The position numbers and the translations under genes are program-made. This document shows positions 34,782 to 46,145 of a stretch of 64,000 bases of DNA, in pieces. Origin of the DNA: Chrysogorgia sp. JL179-B06 (Eukaryota > Cnidaria > Anthozoa > Scleralcyonacea > Chrysogorgiidae); assembly GCA_035772405.1 (NCBI GenBank), contig JAYKKM010000341.1:690001-754000 (forward strand), read 5' to 3'. How positions within the stretch are numbered: the stretch's first letter is position 1; every line of letters starts with the position of its first letter. The notes under the pieces were generated by a model, which worked only from the letters and a program-made list of their open reading frames with translations, did no database searches and was not told the origin of the DNA.

Positions 34782-35129
34782 TTATAGAGTAATACTGTAG
34801 TGTCCATGATCAGCTAGAGTACTAACACCGTCATCCAGAATAAAACGTTTGTCATCATATGGACTTAGAGCGATCTTATTTAATTTAATTGAGTAAATTT
34901 CAGGACCGTCACTGCGAATCTGATTTATGGAAGCTTTTGTTTGCGTCTTATTGAATAAGCAAACCTTATAATTATCATGTCTTATCTGTTTCTTTGTGAC
35001 TGATTTCTTAACCGCTTTAGCTGTCTTCTTTTCTACTGGTTTGTTGTTTTCCACATACAGGATGGAGTACATCTTCGGTCGAAGACCGACAAATTCTTGA
35101 ATAGGGATTCCGTGCGTTTCATCTTTCAT
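34782..35129 (-). pseudogene. PolB-like carboxy-terminal fragment (left copy)
   Basis: A frame of 115 residues beginning MKDETHGIPIQEFVGLRPK, then a KKTAKAVKKSV segment and an end with DDKRFILDDGVSTLA. DE-T-x-G-x-PI-x-EFVGLRPKMYS is the pattern I associate with the carboxy-terminal part of protein-primed type-B polymerases in Polinton-like animal elements. It differs from the mirror copy by a lost isoleucine and a gained aspartate near the end. No exonuclease or polymerase motifs accompany it, so only a tail remains. Confidence 0.5.
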
Positions 35130-35419
35130 CTTCCCAAGGCACTTTCTTGTTCGCTGTGCTGTGTAGTGGGTGGGCTTGTTTGTAATTCGTCGATATCTTG
35201 TAACTAGGCTACCGTAATTTAACGAACATTTTCAGAGCAAAACATGAGAGCGAGGCATATTGTGTTAATTAGGAGATCACACAGCTTGACTTAGCGCATA
35301 AATTAATTTGGACATATTAACAAACACACGCATTAAGTTTCATTGTAATTTATTTCGAAGTAATAATGGTTTACATGTTTATAATGACATGTATTTTAGA
35401 ATATACATATGTACAAGAG

Positions 35420-35914
35420 TTAATAGCGTAGCCATTGATTACAGACGCTAGTTGTTTCGCCAGTGGCCAAGCACTTGTTTTCCGTCGTATTAGGTTGACA
35501 TGCTTTTTGCTGCCGCCTCTTATTAGAAACAGTGGTCTCTCCATGCTGTGATATTCCAGCTTTGTTGTCTGGTTTGGTAATGCGAGGGTGCTGCTTTTTC
35601 TTTGCACGTCTTTTAGCTCGTTCGTTATTAACGAAAGATTGTTCGTGCTGTTCTCTTGCATCTCTGAGACATTGAATAAAGTTCACTTCCATATTCTTTT
35701 GCCGTTTCAAAACGATTTCCAACGTTTTCTGTATATCGAGTTCTCTCCCAACAACAAAAGTTTCTTTATCATTCGCCGATGGATTTAATCTTGCTTGAGT
35801 AAGATAATGTTGCCTCTCTTCACAGGAAAGTTGATGAAAGTCAGCCAAATGGTTGGACAACTTTATTAAACGTTTTTTCCCACAAATAGGACAATCCTTT
35901 CGCATTCGTGGCAT
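35420..35914 (-). CDS. Zinc-finger-like ORF in palindrome (left copy)
   Basis: A frame of 164 residues beginning MPRMRKDCPICGKKRLIKL. The first 35 residues hold CPICGK...LSNHLADFH, a C2H2-like CxxC...HxxxxH arrangement; then a coiled, charged middle (VLKRQKNMEVNFIQ, EQHEQSF) and a lysine/arginine-rich stretch (RAKRRAKKKQHPR). The amino acid sequence equals that of the mirror copy. Neighbouring tails of a PolB-like gene suggest it belongs to the same element. The function is unknown; DNA binding is a reasonable guess. Confidence 0.5.
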   Translation of the reverse strand: MPRMRKDCPICGKKRLIKLSNHLADFHQLSCEERQHYLTQARLNPSANDKETFVVGRELDIQKTLEIVLKRQKNMEVNFIQCLRDAREQHEQSFVNNERAKRRAKKKQHPRITKPDNKAGISQHGETTVSNKRRQQKACQPNTTENKCLATGETTSVCNQWLRY

Positions 35915-35949
35915 ACTGCAAACTGATTGCTGTATTTCACTTCACAGAC

Positions 35950-36012
35950 ATAAAAAGTGTCTCGCAATAGAATCCCGGAGTCCCTAAGGTCCTTCAGCGC
36001 CTTCGCGCAGTG
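35950..36012. other. Central spacer of the palindrome
   Basis: About 63 unique bases (from ATAAAAAGTGTCTCGC to CTTCGCGCAGTG) separate the two arms. The arms meet at CACTTCACAGAC / GTCTGCGAAGTG with one mismatch. This is the symmetry centre of the whole 6497-47442 element. Confidence 0.85.
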
Positions 36013-36047
36013 GTCTGCGAAGTGAAATACAGCAATCAGTTTGCAGT

Positions 36048-36542
36048 ATGCCACGAATGCGAAAGGATTGTCCTATTTGTGGGAAAAAACGTTTAATAAA
36101 GTTGTCCAACCATTTGGCTGACTTTCATCAACTTTCCTGTGAAGAGAGGCAACATTATCTTACTCAAGCAAGATTAAATCCATCGGCGAATGATAAAGAA
36201 ACTTTTGTTGTTGGGAGAGAACTCGATATACAGAAAACGTTGGAAATCGTTTTGAAACGGCAAAAGAATATGGAAGTGAACTTTATTCAATGTCTCAGAG
36301 ATGCAAGAGAACAGCACGAACAATCTTTCGTTAATAACGAACGAGCTAAAAGACGTGCAAAGAAAAAGCAGCACCCTCGCATTACCAAACCAGACAACAA
36401 AGCTGGAATATCACAGCATGGAGAGACCACTGTTTCTAATAAGAGGCGGCAGCAAAAAGCATGTCAACCTAATACGACGGAAAACAAGTGCTTGGCCACT
36501 GGCGAAACAACTAGCGTCTGTAATCAATGGCTACGCTATTAA
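36048..36542 (+). CDS. Zinc-finger-like ORF in palindrome (right copy)
   Basis: Mirror copy of the minus-strand ORF, with the same CPICGK...HLADFH finger and basic middle. The two ORFs start 133 bases apart and diverge from the centre, so a promoter within the spacer could drive both. TTCACTTC/GAAGTGAAATACAGCAATC lies between the start codon and the spacer. Confidence 0.5.
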   Translation: MPRMRKDCPICGKKRLIKLSNHLADFHQLSCEERQHYLTQARLNPSANDKETFVVGRELDIQKTLEIVLKRQKNMEVNFIQCLRDAREQHEQSFVNNERAKRRAKKKQHPRITKPDNKAGISQHGETTVSNKRRQQKACQPNTTENKCLATGETTSVCNQWLRY

Positions 36543-36819
36543 CTCTTGTACATATGTATATTCTAAAATACATGTCATTATAAACATGTAAACCATTATT
36601 ACTTCGAAATAAATTACAATGAAACTTAATGCGTGTGTTTGTTAATATGTCCAAATTAATTTATGCGCTAAGTCAAGCTGTGTGATCTCCTAATTAACAC
36701 AATATGCCTCGCTCTCATGTTTTGCTCTGAAAATGTTCGTTAAATTACGGTAGCCTAGTTACAAGATATCGACGAATTACAAACAAGCCCACCCACTACA
36801 CAGCACAGCGAACAAGAAA

Positions 36820-37179
36820 GTGCTTGGGAAGATGAAAGATGAAACGCGCGGAATCCCTATTCAAGAATTTGTCGGTCTTCGACCGAAGATGTACTCCATC
36901 CTGTATGTGGAAAACAACAAACCAGTAGAAAAGAAGACAGCTAAAGCGGTTAAGAAATCAGTCACAAAGAAACAGATAAGACATGATAATTATAAGGTTT
37001 GCTTATTCAATAAGACGCAAACAAAAGCTTCCATAAATCAGATTCGCAGTGACGGTCATGAAATTTACTCAATTAAATTAAATAAGATCGCTCTAATTAG
37101 TCCATATGATGACAAACGTTTTATTCTGGATGACGGTGTTAGTACTCTAGCTCATGGACACTACAGTATTACTCTATAA
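36820..37179 (+). pseudogene. PolB-like carboxy-terminal fragment (right copy)
   Basis: Reads LGKMKDETRGIPIQEFVGL then RPKMYSILYVENN, ending DDKRFILDDGVSTLAHGHYS. Upstream codons (HYTAQRTRKCLGKMKDE) still resemble the run-in to this motif in Polinton-like PolB, where HPL-x-ST-x-NKKVLGK is usual, but no YxDTD palm motif precedes it. The remnant continues from about 36790. It probably marks the join where most of the polymerase gene was lost before the dimer formed. Confidence 0.5.
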
Positions 37180-37690
37180 ATACATATAACTCACTAGATG
37201 TAATATTGTAATACGATTAAAGGAAAATATGGCTGTATGATGATTGCAATAAGAGCGTATATATGAATAGTGTGAATGAACGATTATAAAGCGGTGTGTG
37301 ATTCATGTATTATAGCAGATAACAGTTGTTAGAGTTCTACTCAATTAGTTTAGATAACGCTAAGTTTGTGTGTAATTAATCTAAGTTGTGTGTTTATCAA
37401 TATATATTTATAAAATCAAATTTACACGTCTGTTATTATAGTGTGGGGGAAGGGAGGGCAAACGTTTGAAACGTTATGAGAAGGAAATGCTCCTGAGAAA
37501 TGTCTTTGCAATGAACTCTAAATACTTGCATTCCGCTGAGCGTGAATCTCTCGCATTAGGCTCAAGCTTGTATATTCATAATATACTAAATTATTTGTTT
37601 CACTAATAATATTATAGAAAAAGGCTCCTTGATATCCTTTGTTTAGTTAGTTTCAGCCTAACTGCTGGTATAATATACAGCTAAATCAAT

Positions 37691-37768
37691 TCACCACTTC
37701 AACGCTAAAAAGCACATGTAATGTCACGTGATCAAAAACGTAAACAAAGTCGAAAAATGCGGACATTG
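37691..37768. repeat. ISL2EU left terminal inverted repeat
   Basis: Matches the inverse of 43983-44057 with a one-base insertion/deletion in AAAGC(A)CATG and another in the A run of GTCGAAAAATGCGG. It contains CACGTGATC, an E-box-like palindrome present at both ends. Confidence 0.9.
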
Positions 37769-37784
37769 AGCAAGGCGCTATAAT

Positions 37785-39844
37785 ATGGTTGCCACTAAAA
37801 GATGTGCTTGGGGAACTTGTAAAAACGATTCACGATACCTTCACTTAATGGTAAAAAATAAGAATGACGATCCTGTGCACTTTGTTCGTTTCCCTACGCT
37901 AAAAAAAATCCCAGATAAACGACAACGATGGATTGTGGCTTGTCATCGAGGCGATTCGTTTATCTGTTCAAAGGATAGTTATATTTGTAGTTTGCACTTC
38001 GTCGGAGAGAACGGACCCACATCAGAACATCCTGATCCCGTGTCAGCTATAGCTAGTAAAGAACAGGTAAGTTTTCTTTTAATTTAGTATATTCTGTGTA
38101 CTTTTCCTAAGAACTCGATCATTTGTTTTGAACAGACAAAGCGATTCAAAAAGAAACGCAGACAGCTAGTGCGAAGAGAGCCCACGAAGAAACGAAGTCG
38201 ATTGACGGAAGAGAAAGAAACTGCCCTTTCCCTTTTAATGTTATCTAACTTTCCAAAATCAAATGAAGAATTCTCCATTGCAAATATTTTGGTGTCATTG
38301 GGCGAGACAGTATACCTCGACGACACAAATGAACAACAAGAAAGAGAAACTCAAGCCCATTGTACTCCACAATCGTCTCCAAGAGAAACATCAACTGGTG
38401 ATAAATTAACCGATAACAATGACTGTTCACAATTAACTAAAGAATGTGGCATGCAAGTAAGTTACCTAGTCGATAATAGAGTTTGTTTCTTTCACGAAAT
38501 GTTTAAACTGGGACTACTGAGTAGATTTTGATGATATTTGAAAAATAGGTATTTGACGAATAATTTTGATATATCACCTATTATTTCTCGGTAGACAACC
38601 CTTTTGGCTAAAGATATCAGTCTTTATTCAAACAAGGCTTTAAGTGACTCCAAGAAATTACGCCGTTTCTTATTCATGCAGTTAGTTGAAGACAAAAAGA
38701 AAACTTACCACTATACAGGTACAGGTATAATTATATTGTTTAATTCATAAGACTATAAAAGCTATTAAAAACTATGCCATTTCGTTTGGTGTGAAAAACA
38801 ACATAGATTGAATTAAAATCTATAACATTTGTTTATTTACAGGCCTGTCTAAAGGATGCCTAGACTTAATTTACAATACAGTCAAGGAAAAAGCCAATAC
38901 CTTGAGCATGTGGAAAGGGTTCAAAACAACGAGGAAGAATACTGGTACACAGAAATTACACAAGAAATATATTAAGGTACATTAAATAAGAAATAATGAT
39001 TAAGCAATCCCAGTTTGTATTCATATAAATATTTCAAATCAAAGTGCATATACAACCAATTCATACATCTTTTTTTGTTTAGCAAAAGAAGTTAAATACA
39101 AGCCTGACTGTAAAAGAGCAGCTGGTATTTACATTGGTACGTCTACGCCACTGTCCAACCCTGGTAATGTTGTGTGATTGGCTTGGAATATCTACTGGAA
39201 ATGGAAGCAAGATATTCATTACCTGGGTATTATTTCTGGAGAAGGAGTTAGCATTTTTAATAAATTTTGCTTCATTGTCTGACATGGAAGGGATTTATCG
39301 GCCAGAATGTTACCAGAAGTTAAAAAACCTTCGAGCAATTATTGATTGCACTGAACTGTACATTGATACACCCTCCCGACCATCAAGCCAACGTAACACA
39401 TACAGTCAGTACAAGTCGACAAACACATTCAAAGTATTAGTGTCACAGTCTCCAATATGCCATTTTAACTTTGTGTCACACGTATACAGTGGATCTATCA
39501 GTGACAAAGAAATAGTAAGACGATCAGGTTTTCTCAATCACCTAGAGGAAGGTGATATTATAATGGCTGATAAGGGGTTTAATATCCAAGACCTCTTGGC
39601 TGTTTATGGTGTTCGCTTAATGGCCCCTCCTATGATGACAAAAGGAAAAATTTCAGCTCGTGCTTCCACATCAACACGAAGAATTGCTACATCACGAGTT
39701 CATATTGAAAGAATGATAAGGAAGCTTAAGGTCTTTAAAATTATGAGAAGAGTACTTCCATTAACATTTAAGGCATACATAAGCTCCATTGTTAGAGTTG
39801 TTGCTTTGCTTGTTAACTTGCAACCTAGTGTCATCGCATGCTAG
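37785..39844 (+). CDS. THAP-domain DDE transposase, five exons
   Basis: Exons with GT/AG borders: 37785-38066, 38136-38456, 38595-38718, 38843-38976, 39083-39844. Exon 1 is a THAP zinc finger: CAWGTCKND (C-x4-C), VRFPTLKKIPDKRQRW and CSLHF (C-x2-H). Exon 2 is basic then acidic (nuclear linker). The DDE_4-type (Harbinger-like) core has IIDCTELYID (D1), GDIIMADKGFNIQ (D2) and SRVHIERMIRKLKVF (E). The THAP domain would bind the terminal repeats and the DDE core would cut them. No stop or frame break is seen, so the gene may be functional. Confidence 0.82.
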
Positions 39845-40419
39845 AATTTATTAGTTGTTGCCAAATTGTGTTTGTAAATAGTGAAAAGTATCCCAATGCC
39901 TTTCTGCTTTGCATCTTTTCTCCTGAGCTTCTTCAGGTGAAAACCATCTGTGTTCTTTCTCTATGTATCCATTGGGGTTATTTTCATATTCTTCCAACTC
40001 CTAATGATAAAAGATTCTCTGTGAAATGTTGGTATCACAGTGTTGCATTTAACTAAGATAATTTTAAATTAGGTGGTACTGGTATGTCTATAGCTAAAAA
40101 ATATGTTGAATGTAAACATATTGATTTCAAACTAAGCACCTTCAGGAAGTATTCCAAAAATAAAACTATGAAAAAACCACAACTGTTACTATTTGGTGGT
40201 TGCCTGGGTACCTAAAAAATAAATATTTTTTCTTGAATGGATTTTTATTAGATTATGGCATTTACAGTACACAATAATAATAATAATAATAATAACAAAT
40301 CATAATAATAATGGAAACTTTATTAAATGAATTTCTTCTAAACAAACAATTGTGAATCTCACTCATAGAGGTAATTTACAATCGGCTACTTGAATCACAA
40401 CTAAGTCTTCATAGTAGTA

Positions 40420-40458
<39 letters not shown>

Positions 40459-40999
40459 GTACTAGTATGATAATAAAAAATAAATAAATGTATAGTACCT
40501 TTAAAGAAACATGAGTTAAATTTGAGTATTTATTGTCAATGTTGTTGGACAAACACAGATGTTTCAGGTAACTAAAAATGGAAAAAATATTACTAGAAAA
40601 CTTTTGACTACAGGAAATACAACAGCAAAATATACATATTATAGTAATGATGGAAGGTCAAGGTCACCTGTTTATCCTGTTGATTTCAAACTGTTTATAA
40701 GACACATCCCAAGATAATGAGTCACACCATAATATATGCCTATATAATGGTACCGTACATTCAGTACAGCATTAAAAACATGAACCAAATTCAATAGGTA
40801 TGGGCTCCTACAGTACAAATGTATGTATATTACACACAAAATGGTTGCAAACAGTGGCCCCATGAGTTGGGTATCTCCCCAATATCCTAAACCCGTATCC
40901 CAATCATTGCTGTAACCTGGAAGTTAAATGTCCATAAACAAACAGCCTTTGAAACTGATATTATTTTATATAATAAATAAAGGGATGAGTTAAACATAC
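39845..40999. other. Region between the two convergent ISL2EU genes
   Basis: A/T-rich 3' sequences with several (AAT)n microsatellites (about 40270-40300 and 40420-40457). A last small exon of the minus-strand gene could lie near 40920-40960 (GGCTGTTTGTTTATGGAC), but it runs into a stop. Nothing else gene-like. Confidence 0.6.
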
Positions 41000-43873
41000 C
41001 AGGGGGTCAGAACTGCCAGTAGCCAGTGATTGCTATAGATAATGAATAAATTATTATTGACATTTATTGTCACAATAAAGTAATGGCTAAATTATCGAAT
41101 ACGATGGATCATAGAATATATTCATACCTGCGCACAATTGGTATAATAATAAAATCATGGGAAAGATGGTGGATTTTAAGAAATTTTCCAGCTGCTTTAA
41201 ACCTTTCTTCTCTGAAAAATAAATTTGGGCCGGCATGCATGGAGATTTCTATTACAGCTTACAAAAATAATGATAATAGCTTACAAAAATAATGATAATA
41301 GCAGCAAAAACAAATAAATAATAAATACCTCCTTGAAATATGCATGCCATCTTGCTCACCACACAAGATTGAATAAAAAAGAGAATCAATAATTGGAAAC
41401 TGACACTGTAGCTCCCTATAATTATAACAAATAGAATATGTCTACTCTTGTTTGCTAGACCACAAGGGTTTGTTTATTTCCTAATCATGTGAACTTACTC
41501 CAACAAGACAGAGACCATCTTGTCATTTAGCATTTTACCATCTCCAAGTGTCTCAATATCATGTTTAGTGACATCTATTCCATTAATATGAAAGCTGGGT
41601 GCATGGGGTTCAACAGCCTGAGAGCTGACTATGGTTATTTTATCTGAATGTCAAAGGAGAAAACACTGTAGTTATGATTTTTTAATAAACTAATTAGGTT
41701 AATCATGCACATAGTTAAATAGTTAGGTTACCTTCAGAAGGTGCCTTGTTGGTGTCAGCTGTAACATTTGGTGTTTGTTGGTTTGCATCTTAAAAAAACA
41801 AAAGAAAATGTCTAATAGAAGTTCTTTGTTTTCCCATCTGGGAATCAATTTGAGACTACAGGTACAGGTACTATATAGTTTTTGAGCAATCATAGCTTGA
41901 AGAACTTTTCCAAACACACTGTACTGTAGGTAGTAAAATTCTTCACACAACATAATAACTATCATGTAATTGTGTGTTGATTATTACTGCTCCATCTACA
42001 GCTGCTATGAAAAATACTTGAGATAATTGCAAATCAATATTATATAGTTACCTTCTGTGTAGCTTGTTAACAGTAATGATGCAATCTGAGTCACCCAGAA
42101 TTTCTCCAGTTTAATACAAACTGCACACATGAATGAGGGTTCAAACATGATGGTTGTGTGGTGGATTCCCTTCATCGTCCAGACAACAAAGTCACATGAA
42201 TGGACATCAACAACAAACATTTGCATTTGCACCTGGTAGTAATACCTTGACTTGTTCTTCAGATGGTATGAATTTCCAATCAAAACTCCACCAACTTCAT
42301 GGGACACAAATGCTTCTTTTGGATCACTGTTTCTGTGTACCCAGGGGCACTTGTATTCCACCACAGCATTACCACAGTTACTCGGGCATTCACAACTTCT
42401 TAGATCATCAATACTTGCTCCCATAAAAGGCTTATCCTTAGATATTATAAAACCTTTATGGTCAAGCTTCAGCTTGTAATGTAGCTTTCCTGCAACCAGT
42501 GAGTAGCACCTCCTTGCCTCATCTTCCTTTTTCAAACCCCAGTCCCTAGGGTTATGAGGATCATTTGGTATGCTTGTTTTCAGATTTTCGGTTGGCTTTG
42601 AAATAATTGATTTGGCCAGAGCAGTGATATCTAGACTCTTTGTCCTATTTAATGTTGTCTGTCTTGTGTAAACTGCTTTGCATTTTGACGCTGTTATAAA
42701 GCCAACCTTGTTGGTAAACCATTCCTGACTTTGCCATTGACCAACAGTTGATGTTTCAACGTTTTCAATCTCGGCATCAGTCCAGCTCAAATATTGTAAA
42801 AACAATTTCGGTGTTGGGCTGGCCATGTTGTTGATAAATTGCTGCGTCTTTCTTTCCATAATTCCCACGCATTTCTTGGTGCAGTTTGTAACTTCAGTCA
42901 TATCGGGTTCGTTTGTCTGGAGATATAATTTGTGAAGTAGAGGGAACACAGCAGGTCGAGTACTTTTATCTTCCACGACTTTAGACTGCATTCTATTAGT
43001 AAACAACAACATATCGTTGTGTGACCATTCTTTCCGAAAACGTTTTTCCCTGGGATCATGGTCAATGTTTTGCAGCCAGTTATATTCACGCTTTCTCTTC
43101 TTAGACTTAGTGGTTGCAGGTAACTTGTATTTACATTTGGAAATGTTCAAGTCCTTCACTTCGCAAGGCTGGATGCTTGAACGAGGCTTCCTTTGCCATA
43201 AACACGGGCCACTCGTCACGCTGTCCTTCGCTTGACTATTACAAAGAAACTCAAGAGAATACATCGCTGCTGCTACGTGCTTACAGCCACCATCTCTTCC
43301 TCCTATGCACTTACAGAATGCGTCGATTACACTTCCCCGGTTTGGGCCTTTACCTTCGAGAATGAACCATAACTCATAGCAATCTTTTCCTTCGTGTGTT
43401 TTCGATCGCATTGTTGGATATACTTTCCCGACATATACGTGAATGCCACACTCTTTTAAATGTGTAGTTGACAGGGATTCTACATACCCGTCGTCAAACA
43501 GACGATAGTCGTCGTAGGATTTGTACGAGGCAAGTCCTTGCTTGTCGTAATCAGTCGAATGGTAGATTAAATGGTTGAAAATATCGAACAGTCCAAATGG
43601 AGGTGTATTAATAAAGTTGTTTTCCATCGGTAGAGTGAACGGATCTTCTATGCATACATCATGAATTATTAATCGTTGTTTCAAATTCTTTTCGGCGTCA
43701 TCACATTCGAAGTTAGGGTTGACTGGAAGCATCATTTTTTCAACCGCAGAAGCAATAATAACCAAAGCGGGCTTTAGGTAGCCATTGACGGTTATACCAC
43801 GTTCTCGCAAATATTGCTTGAGTCCTGCCACATTCATCGCCGAGAATTTGTTTGATATAGTACAATCAGACAT
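41000..43873 (-). CDS. SAP/SWIM/YqaJ nuclease with Ulp1-like protease exons
   Basis: The first exon (43873-42052) encodes about 607 residues: a SAP-like helix pair (GLKQYLRERGITVNGY), a SWIM zinc finger (FCKCIGGRDGGCKHVAAA) and a YqaJ/lambda-exonuclease-like nuclease (VGFITASKCKAVYTR, WGLKKEDEARRCY, PFMGASIDDL, VVEYKCPW, YYQVQMQMFV). In-phase exons then follow with GT/AG borders: 41788-41732, 41643-41499, 41415-41329, 41211-41128 and 41032-41000. They encode GKMLNDKMVSVLL, LQCQFPIIDSLFYSIL and NHWLLAVLTP, which resemble the start, QFP stretch and catalytic-His strand of Ulp1/C48 peptidases. The next exon seems to end early, so the protease may be truncated. The nuclease probably processes DNA during transposition. 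Confidence 0.72.
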
Positions 43874-43982
43874 TTTGCTTCACAAAACTACTAAAATAAT
43901 ACTAATAAATCATAATTCAACTACCAATTTTTTAGCACAATCCTAACCGCCATTCCAGTTTATTCTTATATTTGACAGTTCG

Positions 43983-44057
43983 AATGTCCGCATTTTCGAC
44001 TTTGTTTACGTTTTTGATCACGTGACATTACATGGCTTTTTAGCGTTGAAGTGGTGA
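43983..44057. repeat. ISL2EU right terminal inverted repeat
   Basis: Inverse of the left terminal repeat. The divergent minus-strand gene starts only about 110 bases inside it, so the terminal repeat is likely part of its promoter, as on the left side. Confidence 0.9.
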
Positions 44058-44251
44058 ATTAAGGTTGTCCTCTGACAAAGCTAAAAGGTGAAAGCCAAGC
44101 GCGAAAGGTATGATGGGAATTACTGTATGTAAATAGCTAAGCAAACAGTATACCATATTTGTTATATAATACTCCCAAAATCAGACAAACAAACGCCGAA
44201 GTTGACTCTCTAGGGATTATTAATGAGAAATATGAACACATTGATGTCACA

Positions 44252-44284
<33 letters not shown>

Positions 44285-45232
44285 GTTCGCTATTGCACTT
44301 GAGTACAGGGAGAATGTTTGTTTATACCTTTGGGAATGCTCCTTATTACTTAATGTTTTCTACATGTTTAAGCAGCCGGTAAACTAAACAATCTTACATA
44401 ATTAAACAGTCTGTTGGTAATTATCAAAGTACGCAAGTATTATCAAAGTAGGCAGAAACTGGTTATTTGTCAACCGTGACGCATTGCACGCTCTGTCGGC
44501 CATTTTTCGAAGCACGAGATTCCCTTGGTGAACTGCATCCGTAAATATCTTGCCAGTCCTTGATATAAATTATTCATTTTGTCTTTTAATTGAAAGAAGA
44601 TATACCTTAGAAAGTAATTATTTCTGCATTTTTCACAAAACTCGACGTTTTCTTGACTTTCGTTTCGAATTATATCAGCCTTCACTGACGCGAAGCGTGG
44701 AAGACCATGTGACGCGGTTCATACAAAAAAAAAATCAGGCCAAGTCGATGTATTTGGATGAATAAGAAAGCCTCTGTAGGGTTTTCTGAAAATACTCGGC
44801 GAATTTCCGAAGACTTCAAAACACTTTGTTATCGTACAGAAAGATAAACACAAACGCGCAATGCACGACGGTTGACACTCACTCTTTAACATTCAACGTC
44901 ATAATTTCTGTCAAGCTTTTAGCTATTGACCACAAGTTTCCCTGTATTTCAACGACGTTCTTTACACAAACAGGGATTAAAATTTGTCGTTCCCAATGTA
45001 CTTTTCGCGCTTGGCTTCGACCTTTCAGCTTTGTCGGAGGACAACCTTTAGATTTGATTTAGCTGTATATATATATACCTACGCATAGGCGTAGGAACAG
45101 GGGCTATAGTAGAGAAGCTACTTAAGGTAATCTACCTACGTGCTTTATCTACACGTGATTTTACAAACGGGTGTAGCCTGAAGTGTTAGCCAACCCTAGC
45201 CTCCTCCGCAGGCAACTCTGTGGTTCTTAAAT

Positions 45233-45235
45233 TTC
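45233..45235. other. Deletion junction in right arm
   Basis: Right-arm sequence jumps between the left-arm equivalents of 8693 and 9602. About 908 bases present in the left arm are absent here. A short C-rich match is the only homology at the break. Confidence 0.7.
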
Positions 45236-45848
45236 ACTACTATATACGAATTTGAACGAAGAGTGTCAACACTAGTGTTTCAAACACACTAGTGTTTGCA
45301 ATGACCGACATTTTTGCAGGCGTTATATTCTGTGTTTCAATGGTTGGCTCGTGCGGTTTAAATTTAATAATGAACAAACATGTAATCCTTTAATTACGCT
45401 TAATGGCTCCCACGCTTTTAACGAAGATCAGGTGGACTGCTAGAGTTAGTCCGCTTTATATCCTCGTTCTAACTCCTCTCTCCGTCGTTCTCTATGAAGT
45501 AAAGCCGTTCAACCAATTTAAAACTCCTAGATATTATACTTTTTCTAGCAGGAAACCTTATTTTGTCAATTCTTGATCATTTTGCGAATGGTTTCTTCAG
45601 AACACTTTACCGCCAAAACTAAGTAACGATTTATTATTTTTCTATGTCGATGCGTTTGAGATCTTGAACAGTTCTTCACACTGTTTCCCGAAGGGTTTCT
45701 TCCTCCATTGGAATCCCGTGCATTAACGCGAGATATAATTAGCGATAATTCGGCCAAAATGGTTAGGGTTCATGTATGCAAATCTTAACCTTAACAACGT
45801 GAATATACATCATAACAACGGCGTCATAAAATAACCGAGTCATCCAGT

Positions 45849-46145
45849 TTAACCAAGACGTTTATATTTATATTTTTTCAATATGTTTGAGATCTTGAAC
45901 AGTTCTTCACACTGTTTCCTGATGTGTTTCTTCATCATAGGAATTGTGTACACTAAAGCGATATAAGCCATAATACGGCCAAAATTATTAGGGTTCATCT
46001 CTTTGTATAGATGCGGTGAAAACACAGGTTCAGTGCTCCTAACTTCGTCGTTCCCTATGAAGTAAAGCCGTTTAAAACTCTTAGAGGTATACTTCAGCTT
46101 CTCCTGTCCGGAAACATTATCCCTTTGTAGATGCGGTGAAAACAC
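45849..46145 (-). CDS. NFGRIMA-motif ORF, fuller right-arm copy
   Basis: A 98-residue frame with an internal repeat: VFSPHLQRDN and VFSPHLYKEMN each follow a similar run-in, and KYTSKSFKRLYFIGNDEVRS lies between. It ends with the helix-forming NFGRIMAYIALVY and a charged tail. In the left arm the same region has a stop after GFTS, so this copy is the better preserved. FGRI at the start of a hydrophobic helix resembles a Bcl-2 BH1 box. No BH3 or membrane anchor can be pointed to, so the role is unproven. Confidence 0.35.
   Translation of the reverse strand: MFSPHLQRDNVSGQEKLKYTSKSFKRLYFIGNDEVRSTEPVFSPHLYKEMNPNNFGRIMAYIALVYTIPMMKKHIRKQCEELFKISNILKKYKYKRLG

Larger units (their letters stand above)
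34768..35949 (+). repeat. Left arm of the palindrome, inner segment
   Basis: Resumes the left arm after the retrotransposon. It mirrors about 37194 down to 36013 with very few differences. Confidence 0.9.
37691..44057 (+). mobile_element. ISL2EU-type transposon (THAP-DDE plus YqaJ genes)
   Basis: Terminal inverted repeats of about 75 bp start TCACCACTTCAACGCTAAAA. The dinucleotide AT lies at 37689-37690 and 44058-44059; the empty mirrored site reads CTAAATCAATTAAGG (reverse of 10762-10776), so exactly one AT was duplicated. THAP-DDE transposase plus a YqaJ-nuclease gene with an AT duplication is the ISL2EU pattern. The two genes are convergent, and the low divergence between the ends suggests recent movement. 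Confidence 0.9.
37678..45065. mobile_element. 1-kb inverted-repeat element (right copy), split by ISL2EU
   Basis: Its first 13 bases (37678-37690, CAGCTAAATCAAT) are separated from the rest (44058-45065) by the transposon. The mirrored copy at 9759-10784 is uninterrupted and shows the pre-insertion sequence. Confidence 0.8.
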
